Shown here one piece after another: positions 1 to 5,129 of a stretch of 5,129 bases of DNA; the stretch's first letter is position 1; every line of letters starts with the position of its first letter. The notes under the pieces are model-generated. The model searched no databases. It worked only from the letters and a program-made list of their open reading frames with translations, and had not been told where the DNA came from. The stretch comes from Bacilli bacterium (lineage in GTDB: Bacteria > Bacillota_I > Bacilli_A > RF39 > UBA660), in NCBI GenBank assembly GCA_017460245.1, contig JAFUBK010000085.1, forward strand, positions 1-5,129, in the 5' to 3' direction. The translations under genes were made by a program, and so were the position numbers.

Positions 1-783
1 CACAAATGTCAAGAAAACAGAAAACCACCACTTGATGTGATTGTTAGAGTAAACACTCTAAAACAGGTGCACAAAAAAAATATAAAATTAAACAAATATG
101 ATTACTCATTAACCGCTCGCTTGTTTTTTAATTATGGTTCATATAACTGGTTAAAATCAGGCGCTCATATCTGTTATATGACATACATCCCATTTAATGG
201 AAAAGAATATAAAATAGGAACAATTGAATTAGAAGACTTTTTAAACGATTTAAATAATTGGGAGACATTTTATATGGCCGGAAGAATGCAGAAGCCGATT
301 CTAATTGCAAAATCTACTAAAGAAATTGAAAAAGCCATTGAAAAAAATCGAACTGCCGGCATTAGCGCTACCAAAATGCTATTAGAAAAAAATACCAAAG
401 AAAAGGATTTTTACATTTCTTTAGGATCTTTGTCATATATCGGTGATACTCGTATGGGAATAGCGGAAAATCCAGATAAAGTAAAAAACATCGTTGAAGG
501 AAGATATGATTTTTATCAAGCAGAGTATGGTTCAAAACTTAATATTGAAAACGGCAATGTAATTATTACAGATGATTATGACATAGAAAAAATGCCTCAA
601 GAATTAAAAGACTATTTGCAAAACGTACCAAAAGAAGAATTAAGTGTCAAAGTAAGAGAATTTTTAACGCAAAAGAATAAAAGTCAAAGTATGGCCCAAA
701 CTGTAAAAGGAATCTTTACAACTGGACCCGTAAAAGCTTTGAAATACGCTAACGCTAAGTTAAAAAGAAAACAAAAAAAGTAA
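1..783 (+). CDS. tam41: Tam41/Mmp37-family phosphatidate cytidylyltransferase (CDP-diacylglycerol synthase), 5'-truncated by window edge
   Basis: The frame is open from base 1 to TAA 781-783 (260 residues visible). The family makes CDP-diacylglycerol and pyrophosphate from CTP and phosphatidic acid on the membrane surface, feeding phosphatidylglycerol and cardiolipin synthesis. It is best known from mitochondria and unrelated to the membrane-embedded CdsA. Recalled human TAMM41 matches along the whole length, in order: PLDVIV (residues 10-15, with the likely metal-binding Asp12), NYGS (44-47), LNNW followed by AGRMQKP (93-99), GSLSYIGDTRM (142-152), and the C-terminal QTVKGIFTTG (233-242). 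A Lys-rich, probably amphipathic tail follows. GTG 37 lies downstream of the Asp12 codon and cannot be the start. Roughly 25-40 N-terminal residues, including the YGS nucleotidyltransferase motif, are missing to the left. No signal peptide or transmembrane segment is visible. No strong terminator separates it from engB. Family assignment is confident; activity in this organism is inferred. Confidence 0.87.
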   Translation, partial: HKCQENRKPPLDVIVRVNTLKQVHKKNIKLNKYDYSLTARLFFNYGSYNWLKSGAHICYMTYIPFNGKEYKIGTIELEDFLNDLNNWETFYMAGRMQKPILIAKSTKEIEKAIEKNRTAGISATKMLLEKNTKEKDFYISLGSLSYIGDTRMGIAENPDKVKNIVEGRYDFYQAEYGSKLNIENGNVIITDDYDIEKMPQELKDYLQNVPKEELSVKVREFLTQKNKSQSMAQTVKGIFTTGPVKALKYANAKLKRKQKK

Positions 784-792
784 AAGGCTTTT

Positions 793-821
793 TTGACATA
801 AAACCTTATATTTGTTATAAT
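793..821 (+). promoter_or_regulatory. Sigma-A promoter of the engB-orf157-der unit
   Basis: The -35 box TTGACA (793-798) and -10 box TATAAT (816-821) are both perfect consensus, separated by exactly 17 nt. A TGn extension (TGT, 813-815) precedes the -10 box. Transcription should start near 827-829, giving a leader of about 18 nt that contains the AGGTGA ribosome-binding site of engB. This is the strongest promoter match in the window. Its -35 box overlaps the T-run just after the tam41 stop codon. Confidence 0.88.
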
Positions 822-845
822 TTTAAACACAGTTAGGTGATGAAA

Positions 846-1427
846 ATGAAAATAAAATCAGTTAATTTAACTATATCGGCAGTAAGAAGAAGTCAATTTC
901 CAACTGATGAGCTACCGGAATATTTATTAATAGGACGAAGTAATGTGGGTAAAAGTAGTTTTATAAACACTTTAATCAATAGAAAAAATTTTGCCCGCAT
1001 TTCAGGAAGGCCAGGTAAAACTCAAACGATAAATTTCTATAATGTAAATGAACAGTTCTATTTAGTCGATGCCCCAGGATATGGCTATGCAAATACATCA
1101 AAAGCCAAAAGAAAAAAATTTGGTCTAATGATTGAAGATTATATCGTAAATAGAAAAAATCTAAAACAAGTTTTTTTACTTATTGATTTTCGTCATCGAC
1201 CTACAAATGATGATATTTTAATGTATAACTATTTAAAATATTATAAAATTCCTGTAACTATAGTAGCAACTAAAGCTGATAAAGTAGGCATAACGTCGCA
1301 TCAAAAACAAAGAAATTTAATTTTAGAGGATTTAGATTTAGTAGTAGGTGATGACTTTATTCTTTTCTCAAATGTTAGTAAATTAGGAAAAGAAGAGATT
1401 CTAAAAAAAATAGAGATAACTTCTTAG
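846..1427 (+). CDS. engB: Ribosome biogenesis GTPase EngB (YsxC/YihA)
   Basis: Essential TRAFAC-class GTPase that acts in late 50S subunit assembly in the cytoplasm. The 193-residue product matches the family length (B. subtilis YsxC is about 195). Motifs in order: N-terminal ISAV segment typical of the family; G1 GRSNVGKSS (30-38); G2 region in GKTQT (about 57-61); G3 DAPG (75-78) followed by GYGYA; G4 TKAD (142-145); a G5-like FSNVSKLGK stretch near 174-182. The start is taken as ATG 846: AGGTGA (835-840) is then 5 nt upstream, like the 4-nt gap in the next two genes. In-frame GTG 837 lies inside that ribosome-binding site and ATG 840 overlaps it, so both are poor starts. First gene of a unit with orf157 (43-nt gap) and der, driven by the promoter at 793-821. 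All GTPase motifs are intact. Confidence 0.97.
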   Translation: MKIKSVNLTISAVRRSQFPTDELPEYLLIGRSNVGKSSFINTLINRKNFARISGRPGKTQTINFYNVNEQFYLVDAPGYGYANTSKAKRKKFGLMIEDYIVNRKNLKQVFLLIDFRHRPTNDDILMYNYLKYYKIPVTIVATKADKVGITSHQKQRNLILEDLDLVVGDDFILFSNVSKLGKEEILKKIEITS

Positions 1428-1470
1428 GTTCATTTGTACTGTTCTTTCATAAACTATCATAGGTGATAAG

Positions 1471-1944
1471 ATGAAAGTGCTTGTAAATGAAAAAATAATA
1501 ACCCTGTTTTTAAATAAATTGTATATTAAAAACGTTGATTTTGAAAATAAAGAAACCATAGAAAAATATATAAAGCAAGTATTAAATAAACTTCAAAATA
1601 GTTACGACTTACAATTTGGTGGTTATTATGAAATGATGATGTTTATTGATGATAACTATGGAATAATAATTAATATAAAAAAAGAAGAGTTAGAATATTT
1701 AGATTATTTTACAAATAAAATAGAGTTTAATACAAAAGTAGAAAAAGACAATTTTTTGTATGAAGTTTCAAACGTTGACAGTAATATGAAAAAAAGCTTC
1801 ATAATTTATAAAAATCTAGACAAAATTTATTTACAAGCCAAAAACAAAAAAACTAACTTAGAAGAAATTCTCGAACACATTCAAAAAATAATCTATGGTA
1901 AAGAATCGTATAAAATACTCAAAAAAGCCAAGATAGTGAGGTGA
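1471..1944 (+). CDS. Hypothetical protein, 157 aa, between engB and der
   Basis: I do not recognise this protein. It is a soluble-looking, Lys/Asn/Ile-rich polypeptide of probable alpha/beta fold, with no signal peptide, transmembrane span, Cys/His metal cluster or nucleotide-binding motif. Recognisable patches are YDLQFGGYYEMMMFIDDNYG (45-64), the acidic-aromatic EELEYLDYF (72-80), FLYEVSN (95-101) and a C-terminal helix containing EEILEHIQKIIYG (131-143). It is real: AGGTGA (1461-1466) sits 4 nt before the ATG, the frame is intact, and it fills the space between engB and der with a 43-nt gap upstream and 4 nt downstream. Its TGA stop forms the end of the der ribosome-binding site, so translation of the two is probably coupled. 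Being flanked by two ribosome-assembly GTPases suggests, but does not show, a role in ribosome assembly or growth. A second in-frame stop, TAA, follows the TGA directly. Confidence 0.85.
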   Translation: MKVLVNEKIITLFLNKLYIKNVDFENKETIEKYIKQVLNKLQNSYDLQFGGYYEMMMFIDDNYGIIINIKKEELEYLDYFTNKIEFNTKVEKDNFLYEVSNVDSNMKKSFIIYKNLDKIYLQAKNKKTNLEEILEHIQKIIYGKESYKILKKAKIVR

Positions 1945-1951
1945 TAACGTG
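1939..1951 (+). promoter_or_regulatory. der ribosome-binding site overlapping orf157 stop, with GTG start
   Basis: AGGTGA (1939-1944) contains the TGA stop of orf157 (1942-1944) and lies 4 nt before the GTG start of der (1949-1951). Ribosomes ending orf157 are therefore placed on the initiation site of der, the usual arrangement for translational coupling. The same AGGTGA-plus-4-or-5-nt pattern precedes engB and orf157. Confidence 0.75.
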
Positions 1952-3274
1952 GATAAACCAACTGTTGCCCTAGTCGGATCTCCAAACGTTGGGAAAAGTA
2001 CAATATTTAACCGCTTAATTGGAGTAAAACAAGCAATAATTGAAGATACTCCAGGAGTAACTAGAGACCGAATTTATGGAACTGTTAATTATAAAAATTA
2101 TTCCTTTCATTTAATTGATACTGGTGGAATAGACATGGAAACTGGCGATTTTAATAAAGAAATAAAAGGACAAGCTATGCTTGCTATTGACGAATCCGAT
2201 GTTGTCGTATTTGTTGTTGATGGCAAAGAAGGCTTGACCGCTAACGATCATATAGTCAAAGAAATGCTTATGAAAAGTGGAAAAGAAGTCGTAGTGGCTA
2301 TCAACAAAGCCGATACAAAATCATTTAAGGATCACATTTATGATTTTTATGAACTAGGGTTTAATTCTTACGTACAATTAAGTGGTGAACAAAACTTTGG
2401 CATTGAAGATCTTTTAGATGAAATAACTAAAGATTTTAAGCCGTACACTAAAGAAGAAGATAATGATAAAGTAAAATTTTCAATAATAGGAAGACCAAAT
2501 GTTGGGAAAAGTAGCTTAGTAAATGCTCTTCTTAATGAAGAAAGAGTAATTGTAAGTGATGTTGCTGGAACAACAAGAGACGCTGTAGATACAGAATTTA
2601 CCTATCATAGTGAAAAATTTATTGTCATTGATACTGCTGGTATGAGAAAACGTGGAAAAGTGTATGAAACAGTCGAAAAATATAGTTTGCTTCGTTCCCT
2701 AAGAGCGATTGACCGTTCTAATGTGTGTGTAATAGTATTAGATGCCGTAGAGGGAATAACAATTCAAGACAAACACATAGCCGGTTATGCAATAGAAGCA
2801 GGAAAAGCTGTTGTTCTAGTTGTAAATAAATGGGATCAAATAGAAGACAAAGATAGACAAATGAAAGAATTTACAAAAGAAATAAGAAATAATTTTGCCT
2901 TCATGCCATATGCAAGGATAGTATTTTTATCAGCCTTAACAAAAAAACGTGTTCATACACTAATGCCAATGATAATTAAGGCAAATGAAAACGCCCATAA
3001 AGAAATAAAAACAAGTCTTCTTAATAATGTTATTATGGATGCATACAGCCTTAACTTGCCACCAACATATAAAAATAGAAGACTAAAAATCTATTTTGCA
3101 TCGCAAGTAGATACATGTCCACCAACCTTTAATATCCAGGTTAATAGTAAAGGTTTATTACATTTTTCATACAAAAGATATTTAGAAAATAAAATAAGAG
3201 AAAATTTCGATTTCGAAGGAACCCCAATAGTTTTAAATTTTAAAAACAAAGGAGAAGACCAAAGCTTTGATTAA
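1949..3274 (+). CDS. der: Ribosome biogenesis GTPase Der (EngA), double GTPase domain
   Basis: Essential GTPase with two tandem G domains and a C-terminal KH-like domain, needed for maturation of the 50S subunit. The 441 residues match the usual family length (about 435-440). G domain 1: G1 GSPNVGKS (10-17), DTPGVTRD (33-40) containing the switch Thr, G3 DTGG (57-60), G4 NKAD (119-122), G5-like SGE (145-147). G domain 2: G1 GRPNVGKS (181-188), VAGTTRD (205-211), G3 DTAG (228-231) followed by the typical MRKRGK, G4 NKWD (293-296), G5 SAL (328-330). The KH-like domain covers about 345-441, including the PPTYKNRRLK and KIYFASQ segments. Every nucleotide-binding motif is intact. The start is GTG 1949, with AGGTGA 4 nt upstream overlapping the orf157 stop. 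Last gene of the engB unit; its stop codon lies in the loop of the terminator that follows. Confidence 0.98.
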   Translation: MDKPTVALVGSPNVGKSTIFNRLIGVKQAIIEDTPGVTRDRIYGTVNYKNYSFHLIDTGGIDMETGDFNKEIKGQAMLAIDESDVVVFVVDGKEGLTANDHIVKEMLMKSGKEVVVAINKADTKSFKDHIYDFYELGFNSYVQLSGEQNFGIEDLLDEITKDFKPYTKEEDNDKVKFSIIGRPNVGKSSLVNALLNEERVIVSDVAGTTRDAVDTEFTYHSEKFIVIDTAGMRKRGKVYETVEKYSLLRSLRAIDRSNVCVIVLDAVEGITIQDKHIAGYAIEAGKAVVLVVNKWDQIEDKDRQMKEFTKEIRNNFAFMPYARIVFLSALTKKRVHTLMPMIIKANENAHKEIKTSLLNNVIMDAYSLNLPPTYKNRRLKIYFASQVDTCPPTFNIQVNSKGLLHFSYKRYLENKIRENFDFEGTPIVLNFKNKGEDQSFD

Positions 3275-3290
3275 TCAAGGCTTTTTTATT
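3261..3290 (+). terminator. Intrinsic terminator after der, overlapping its 3' end
   Basis: A 10-bp stem pairs 3261-3270 (AAAGCTTTGA) with 3275-3284 (TCAAGGCTTT), with one T-G wobble and a TTAA loop at 3271-3274. The T-run at 3282-3287 follows. The left arm is made of the last codons of der and the stop TAA (3272-3274) is in the loop. It should end the engB-orf157-der transcript. Confidence 0.85.
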
Positions 3291-3361
3291 TAGTAAAACT
3301 ATATTTCATTATAGTAATTAATACATAATAACCATATTAAACAAAAAACATATAATAATGT
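3291..3361 (+). promoter_or_regulatory. AT-rich intergenic region, presumed spoVIF promoter region
   Basis: About 70 nt of almost pure A/T lies between the der terminator and the spoVIF ribosome-binding site. No sigma-A -35 box stands at the right distance from any -10-like box. CATATAATA (3349-3357) fits the sigma-K -10 pattern CATAnnnTA, with AACC (3330-3333) near the expected -35 position. However, transcription from it would begin inside the AGGAG ribosome-binding site (3362-3366), so this exact site is doubtful. CATATTAAA (3333-3341) is better placed but a poorer match. A promoter is expected here because a terminator precedes; its identity is unresolved. Confidence 0.35.
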
Positions 3362-3369
3362 AGGAGTTG

Positions 3370-3618
3370 ATGTATTTGCGATTTTCAGATAGTTTTTTTG
3401 ATAAGGTAGAAAAAAAGACCAACGTTGGTAAACAAACAATTTTAGATTTAGCCGCCAAACTACAACAAAATGATTTAAAAAACGAAACCACATTAAGGGA
3501 AGTAATTCATGAATTAGGACAAATGACCGGCAGAGAAGTATCAAAAGAAAAAGAAGACAAAATAATTGAAGCTGTAGTTAATGATAAAGTCCCAAAAGAC
3601 ATTGATAAAATGATATAG
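3370..3618 (+). CDS. spoVIF: SpoVIF-like stage VI sporulation protein F
   Basis: Small protein of the SpoVIF (B. subtilis YjcC) family. The B. subtilis member is made in the mother cell late in sporulation and is needed for proper spore coat assembly and resistance. Family hallmarks seen: an N-terminal FFDKVEKKTNVGK stretch, LAAKLQQNDLKNETTLR in the middle, and a highly characteristic C-terminal segment VSKEKEDKIIEAVVNDKVP followed by KDIDKMI. It is 82 residues from ATG 3370, close to the 80-90 usual, cytosolic, mostly helical and without membrane segments. The start is uncertain: AGGAG (3362-3366) is only 3 nt from ATG 3370 but 9 nt from TTG 3376, which would give a product starting MRFSDSFFDK. 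TTG 3367 directly abuts the ribosome-binding site and is unlikely. It stands alone between two terminators, which suggests separate, perhaps sporulation-specific, regulation. Confidence 0.88.
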   Translation: MYLRFSDSFFDKVEKKTNVGKQTILDLAAKLQQNDLKNETTLREVIHELGQMTGREVSKEKEDKIIEAVVNDKVPKDIDKMI

Positions 3619-3641
3619 TCACTTGGTGGCTTTTTATTTTT
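3617..3641 (+). terminator. Intrinsic terminator after spoVIF
   Basis: A 6-bp stem pairs AGTCAC (3617-3622) with GTGGCT (3626-3631) around a 3-nt TTG loop, with one T-G wobble. A T-rich run follows (3631-3641, broken by one A). The left arm overlaps the spoVIF stop codon TAG (3616-3618). The loop and right arm also hold the weak -35 box of the next gene. Confidence 0.72.
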
Positions 3642-3651
3642 GTGATATGAT
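3623..3651 (+). promoter_or_regulatory. Predicted extended -10 promoter of the HAD gene
   Basis: TATGAT (3646-3651) preceded by a TGn extension (TGA, 3643-3645) forms a good extended -10 element. At exactly 17 nt spacing lies a weak -35 box, TTGGTG (3623-3628), within the spoVIF terminator hairpin. Transcription should start near 3657-3661, only about 5-9 nt before the ATG at 3666, which agrees with the lack of a ribosome-binding site there. Confidence 0.6.
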
Positions 3652-3665
3652 AAAGTTGTTGATAA

Positions 3666-4331
3666 ATGAAGGCAATCATTTTTGATATGGACGGATTAAT
3701 GTTTGATACCGAATCATTGTGGGTAAGTAGTGCCATTAATGCATGTAAGCAAATGGAATATAAAATTACAGAAAAGCTCCCTACACTTTGTATTGGAACT
3801 AATAAAGAAACCACTAAAAATATTTTTCAAAAACATTTAGGAAATACCTTTGATTTTGAAACGTTCTATCTAATAAGTCGCGATATAATGAAGGAAGAAA
3901 TAAAAAAAGAAGGATTAAAAACAAAAAAAGGTTTATTAGAATTATTAAGTTATTTAAAAGACAAAAACTATCTTCTTGCAATTGCCTCATCAAGTACAAA
4001 AAAAGTAATCAATGATTACTTAAAACTAACAAATATAGACAAAAATAATTTTTACAAAATAGTAAGTGGAGAGGATTTTAAAGAAAGTAAACCAAATCCA
4101 GATATTTTTATAAAAACTTGCGAGTTATTAAATGTAAAACCTAATGAGGCCATCGTTTTAGAAGATTCAAATAACGGAATAACCGCCGCTTATAAAGCCG
4201 GATGCAAAACAATTCTAATTCCCGATATTGATATATTAAAAGATCAAACCATAAAAATGGCCACATATCAAGTACAATCATTACTAGAAGTAATAGATAT
4301 TTTAGAAAATAATATTGAATCAAATAAATAA
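3666..4331 (+). CDS. HAD-superfamily phosphatase, beta-phosphoglucomutase-like (subfamily IA)
   Basis: Cytosolic Mg2+-dependent phosphatase or phosphomutase that works through an aspartyl-phosphate intermediate. All four HAD motifs are present: motif I DMDG with nucleophile Asp7 and acid/base Asp9, followed by LMFDTE as in the beta-phosphoglucomutase group; an alpha-helical cap domain at about 15-80; motif II Ser108 in IASSS; motif III Lys142 in ESKPNPDIF; motif IV Glu166-Asp167 in LEDSNNG. The 221 residues fit the family. The SKPNPDIF and LEDSNNGI segments are typical of sugar-phosphate and small-metabolite phosphatases such as YcjU/PgmB relatives, but the substrate cannot be deduced. ATG 3666 starts motif I at the usual position, yet no ribosome-binding site precedes it; the predicted transcript has almost no leader. 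There is no neighbouring maltose or trehalose phosphorylase gene in view to support a true beta-phosphoglucomutase. Confidence 0.92.
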   Translation: MKAIIFDMDGLMFDTESLWVSSAINACKQMEYKITEKLPTLCIGTNKETTKNIFQKHLGNTFDFETFYLISRDIMKEEIKKEGLKTKKGLLELLSYLKDKNYLLAIASSSTKKVINDYLKLTNIDKNNFYKIVSGEDFKESKPNPDIFIKTCELLNVKPNEAIVLEDSNNGITAAYKAGCKTILIPDIDILKDQTIKMATYQVQSLLEVIDILENNIESNK

Positions 4332-4343
4332 AAATTATATAAT
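4315..4343 (+). promoter_or_regulatory. Predicted sigma-A promoter of the SDR gene
   Basis: TTGAAT (4315-4320, 4 of 6 consensus) and a perfect TATAAT (4338-4343) are separated by exactly 17 nt. The -35 box is within the last codons of the HAD gene. Transcription should start near 4350, giving a leader of about 17 nt with AGGAG at 4353-4357, 9 nt before ATG 4367. No terminator is visible after the HAD gene, so read-through is also possible. Confidence 0.65.
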
Positions 4344-4366
4344 AAAACCAGTAGGAGAGTGATAAA

Positions 4367-5125
4367 ATGTTTAATTTAAAAGGAAGAGTAGCCGTAATTA
4401 CAGGTGCATCATCAGGACTTGGAAAGCAAATGGCCAAAGCCTTAGCTAAACAAGGGGCTGATTTAGTAATCTTGGCTAGAAGAATAGAAAAGTTAGAAGA
4501 ATTAAAAATAGAATTAGAAAAAGAACATGTAAAAGTTTTACCAATAAAATGTGACGTAACATCCACAGAAGACATTAACAACGCCGCCAAAAAAGCCGAA
4601 GAAGAATTTGGTAAAGTAGACATTTTAGTAAATTGCGCCGGTTCATCTAAAGACAAAGGTGTACTAGAAATGGAGGACGAAGAATGGAATTTCACCATTG
4701 CCACAGATCAAACATCAGTCTTCAAAATGACTAGGGCCTTTGGGAATATAATGAAGAAAAATAATTATGGAAGAGTTATAAATATAGCTTCAATATATGG
4801 ACTTGTAGGAAATGATGAAATACCAACAATAGCTTATCACTCATCAAAAGGAGGAGTGGTTAACTTTACAAGAGCTGCCGCTGCCGAATTAGCTAAATAC
4901 AATATAACCGTAAACTGTATATGTCCAGGGTACTTCTATACTGAACTAACAACACAAGTATTAGATACCGAGAAGTTTCAAGAATTTGCCAAAACCCATG
5001 TTCCAATGAAAAGATACGGTAAAGAAGGCGAATTAAATGCCGGAGTTATTTTCCTCGCAAGCGATGAAGCAAGTTATGTAACGGGCGCAGTATTACCTAT
5101 AGATGGTGGATACACCGCAGTATAA
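4367..5125 (+). CDS. Classical short-chain dehydrogenase/reductase (gluconate 5-dehydrogenase / FabG-like)
   Basis: NAD(P)(H)-dependent oxidoreductase with a single Rossmann fold, 252 residues, typical of classical SDRs. Visible elements: cofactor-binding TGASSGLG (12-19); Arg38-Arg39 after the second beta strand, which suggests NADP(H); CDV with Asp63 near the adenine; NCAG (89-92) where NNAG is usual; catalytic Ser142 in INIAS, Tyr157 and Lys161 (YHSSK); CPG (186-188); and the C-terminal VTGAVLPIDGGYT (238-250). The helix position that normally carries the fourth catalytic residue Asn reads TDQTSVF, with Asp114. The N-terminal MFNLKGRVAVITG and the SIYGLVGN stretch resemble proteins often labelled gluconate 5-dehydrogenase, but a 3-oxoacyl-ACP reductase cannot be excluded. 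No other fatty-acid synthesis or sugar-acid gene is in view. AGGAG (4353-4357) lies 9 nt before the ATG. The window ends 4 nt after the stop, so its downstream context is unknown. Confidence 0.93.
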   Translation: MFNLKGRVAVITGASSGLGKQMAKALAKQGADLVILARRIEKLEELKIELEKEHVKVLPIKCDVTSTEDINNAAKKAEEEFGKVDILVNCAGSSKDKGVLEMEDEEWNFTIATDQTSVFKMTRAFGNIMKKNNYGRVINIASIYGLVGNDEIPTIAYHSSKGGVVNFTRAAAAELAKYNITVNCICPGYFYTELTTQVLDTEKFQEFAKTHVPMKRYGKEGELNAGVIFLASDEASYVTGAVLPIDGGYTAV

Positions 5126-5129
5126 AAGG

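Noticed and set aside
37..39. GTG as the start of the first gene
   Set aside because: The frame is open to base 1, the conserved LD of the Tam41 family lies just upstream of it, and no ribosome-binding site precedes it.
774..794. Possible terminator hairpin after tam41 (AAAAAAG with CTTTTTT)
   Set aside because: The stem has one G-C pair with six A-T pairs, so it is too weak to call. The T-run is also the edge of the engB -35 box.
1434..1460. TTGTAC and TATCAT upstream of orf157 as an internal promoter
   Set aside because: The spacer is only 15 nt, both boxes are imperfect, and the transcript would start inside or after the ribosome-binding site.
1942..1947. TGATAA at the end of orf157 as a sign of TGA recoding to Trp
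   Set aside because: All Trp codons in the clear genes, including the conserved NKWD Trp of Der, are TGG. No conserved gene needs TGA read-through, so a tandem stop is the simple reading.
3299..3999. Three short minus-strand open frames (3299-3544, 3578-3814, 3814-3999)
   Set aside because: They are largely antisense shadows of spoVIF and the HAD gene, with hydrophobic compositions expected from the complement of A-rich coding DNA.
4141..4704. 187-residue open frame on the minus strand
   Set aside because: It lies opposite the HAD and SDR coding regions, which have complete catalytic motifs. The translation is low-complexity Ser/Leu/Phe with no family resemblance and no ribosome-binding site was recognised.
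1..5129. Mobile elements, CRISPR arrays, tRNA/rRNA genes, riboswitches
   Set aside because: No terminal inverted repeats, spaced direct repeats, tRNA-like cloverleaf or long structured leader was seen; the intergenic gaps are all under about 100 nt.

Overview
The window is a low-G+C stretch (by eye about 30% G+C) of a bacterial chromosome, probably an uncultured, gut-type member of the Bacilli. It is gene-dense and every gene is on the + strand. Support for this placement comes from AGGTGA/AGGAG ribosome-binding sites, consensus sigma-A promoters, Bacillus-like EngB and Der, and a SpoVIF-type sporulation protein. The assignment to the RF39/Erysipelotrichia-like Bacilli is an inference, made partly because such genomes are known to carry Tam41 homologues. 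Trp is TGG throughout (for example in the NKWD motif of Der), so the standard bacterial code applies.

Layout. (1) 1-783: the 3' part of a gene for a bacterial homologue of the mitochondrial CDP-diacylglycerol synthase Tam41. Its frame is open through the left edge, so the start and the YGS nucleotidyltransferase motif lie outside the window. (2) 793-3290: a compact unit with a near-perfect sigma-A promoter (TTGACA, 17 nt, TATAAT with TG extension), then engB, an unrecognised 157-residue gene, der, and a strong terminator whose loop contains the stop codon of der. (3) 3291-3635: a spoVIF-like gene with its own terminator. (4) 3623-4331: a beta-phosphoglucomutase-like HAD phosphatase. Its predicted promoter starts inside the spoVIF terminator, and its message should have almost no leader. 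(5) 4315-5125: a classical short-chain dehydrogenase/reductase with its own promoter inside the end of the HAD gene.

Functional picture. engB and der encode two GTPases for 50S ribosomal subunit assembly, and the small gene between them is co-transcribed and probably translationally coupled to der. The Tam41 homologue points to phospholipid precursor synthesis by the mitochondrial-type enzyme. The HAD and SDR genes are generic metabolic enzymes whose substrates cannot be read from sequence. No RNA gene, mobile element, CRISPR array or large repeat was seen. No multi-gene novel system is evident. The most interesting items are the bacterial Tam41 homologue, the orphan gene between the two GTPases, and the tightly overlapped expression signals.
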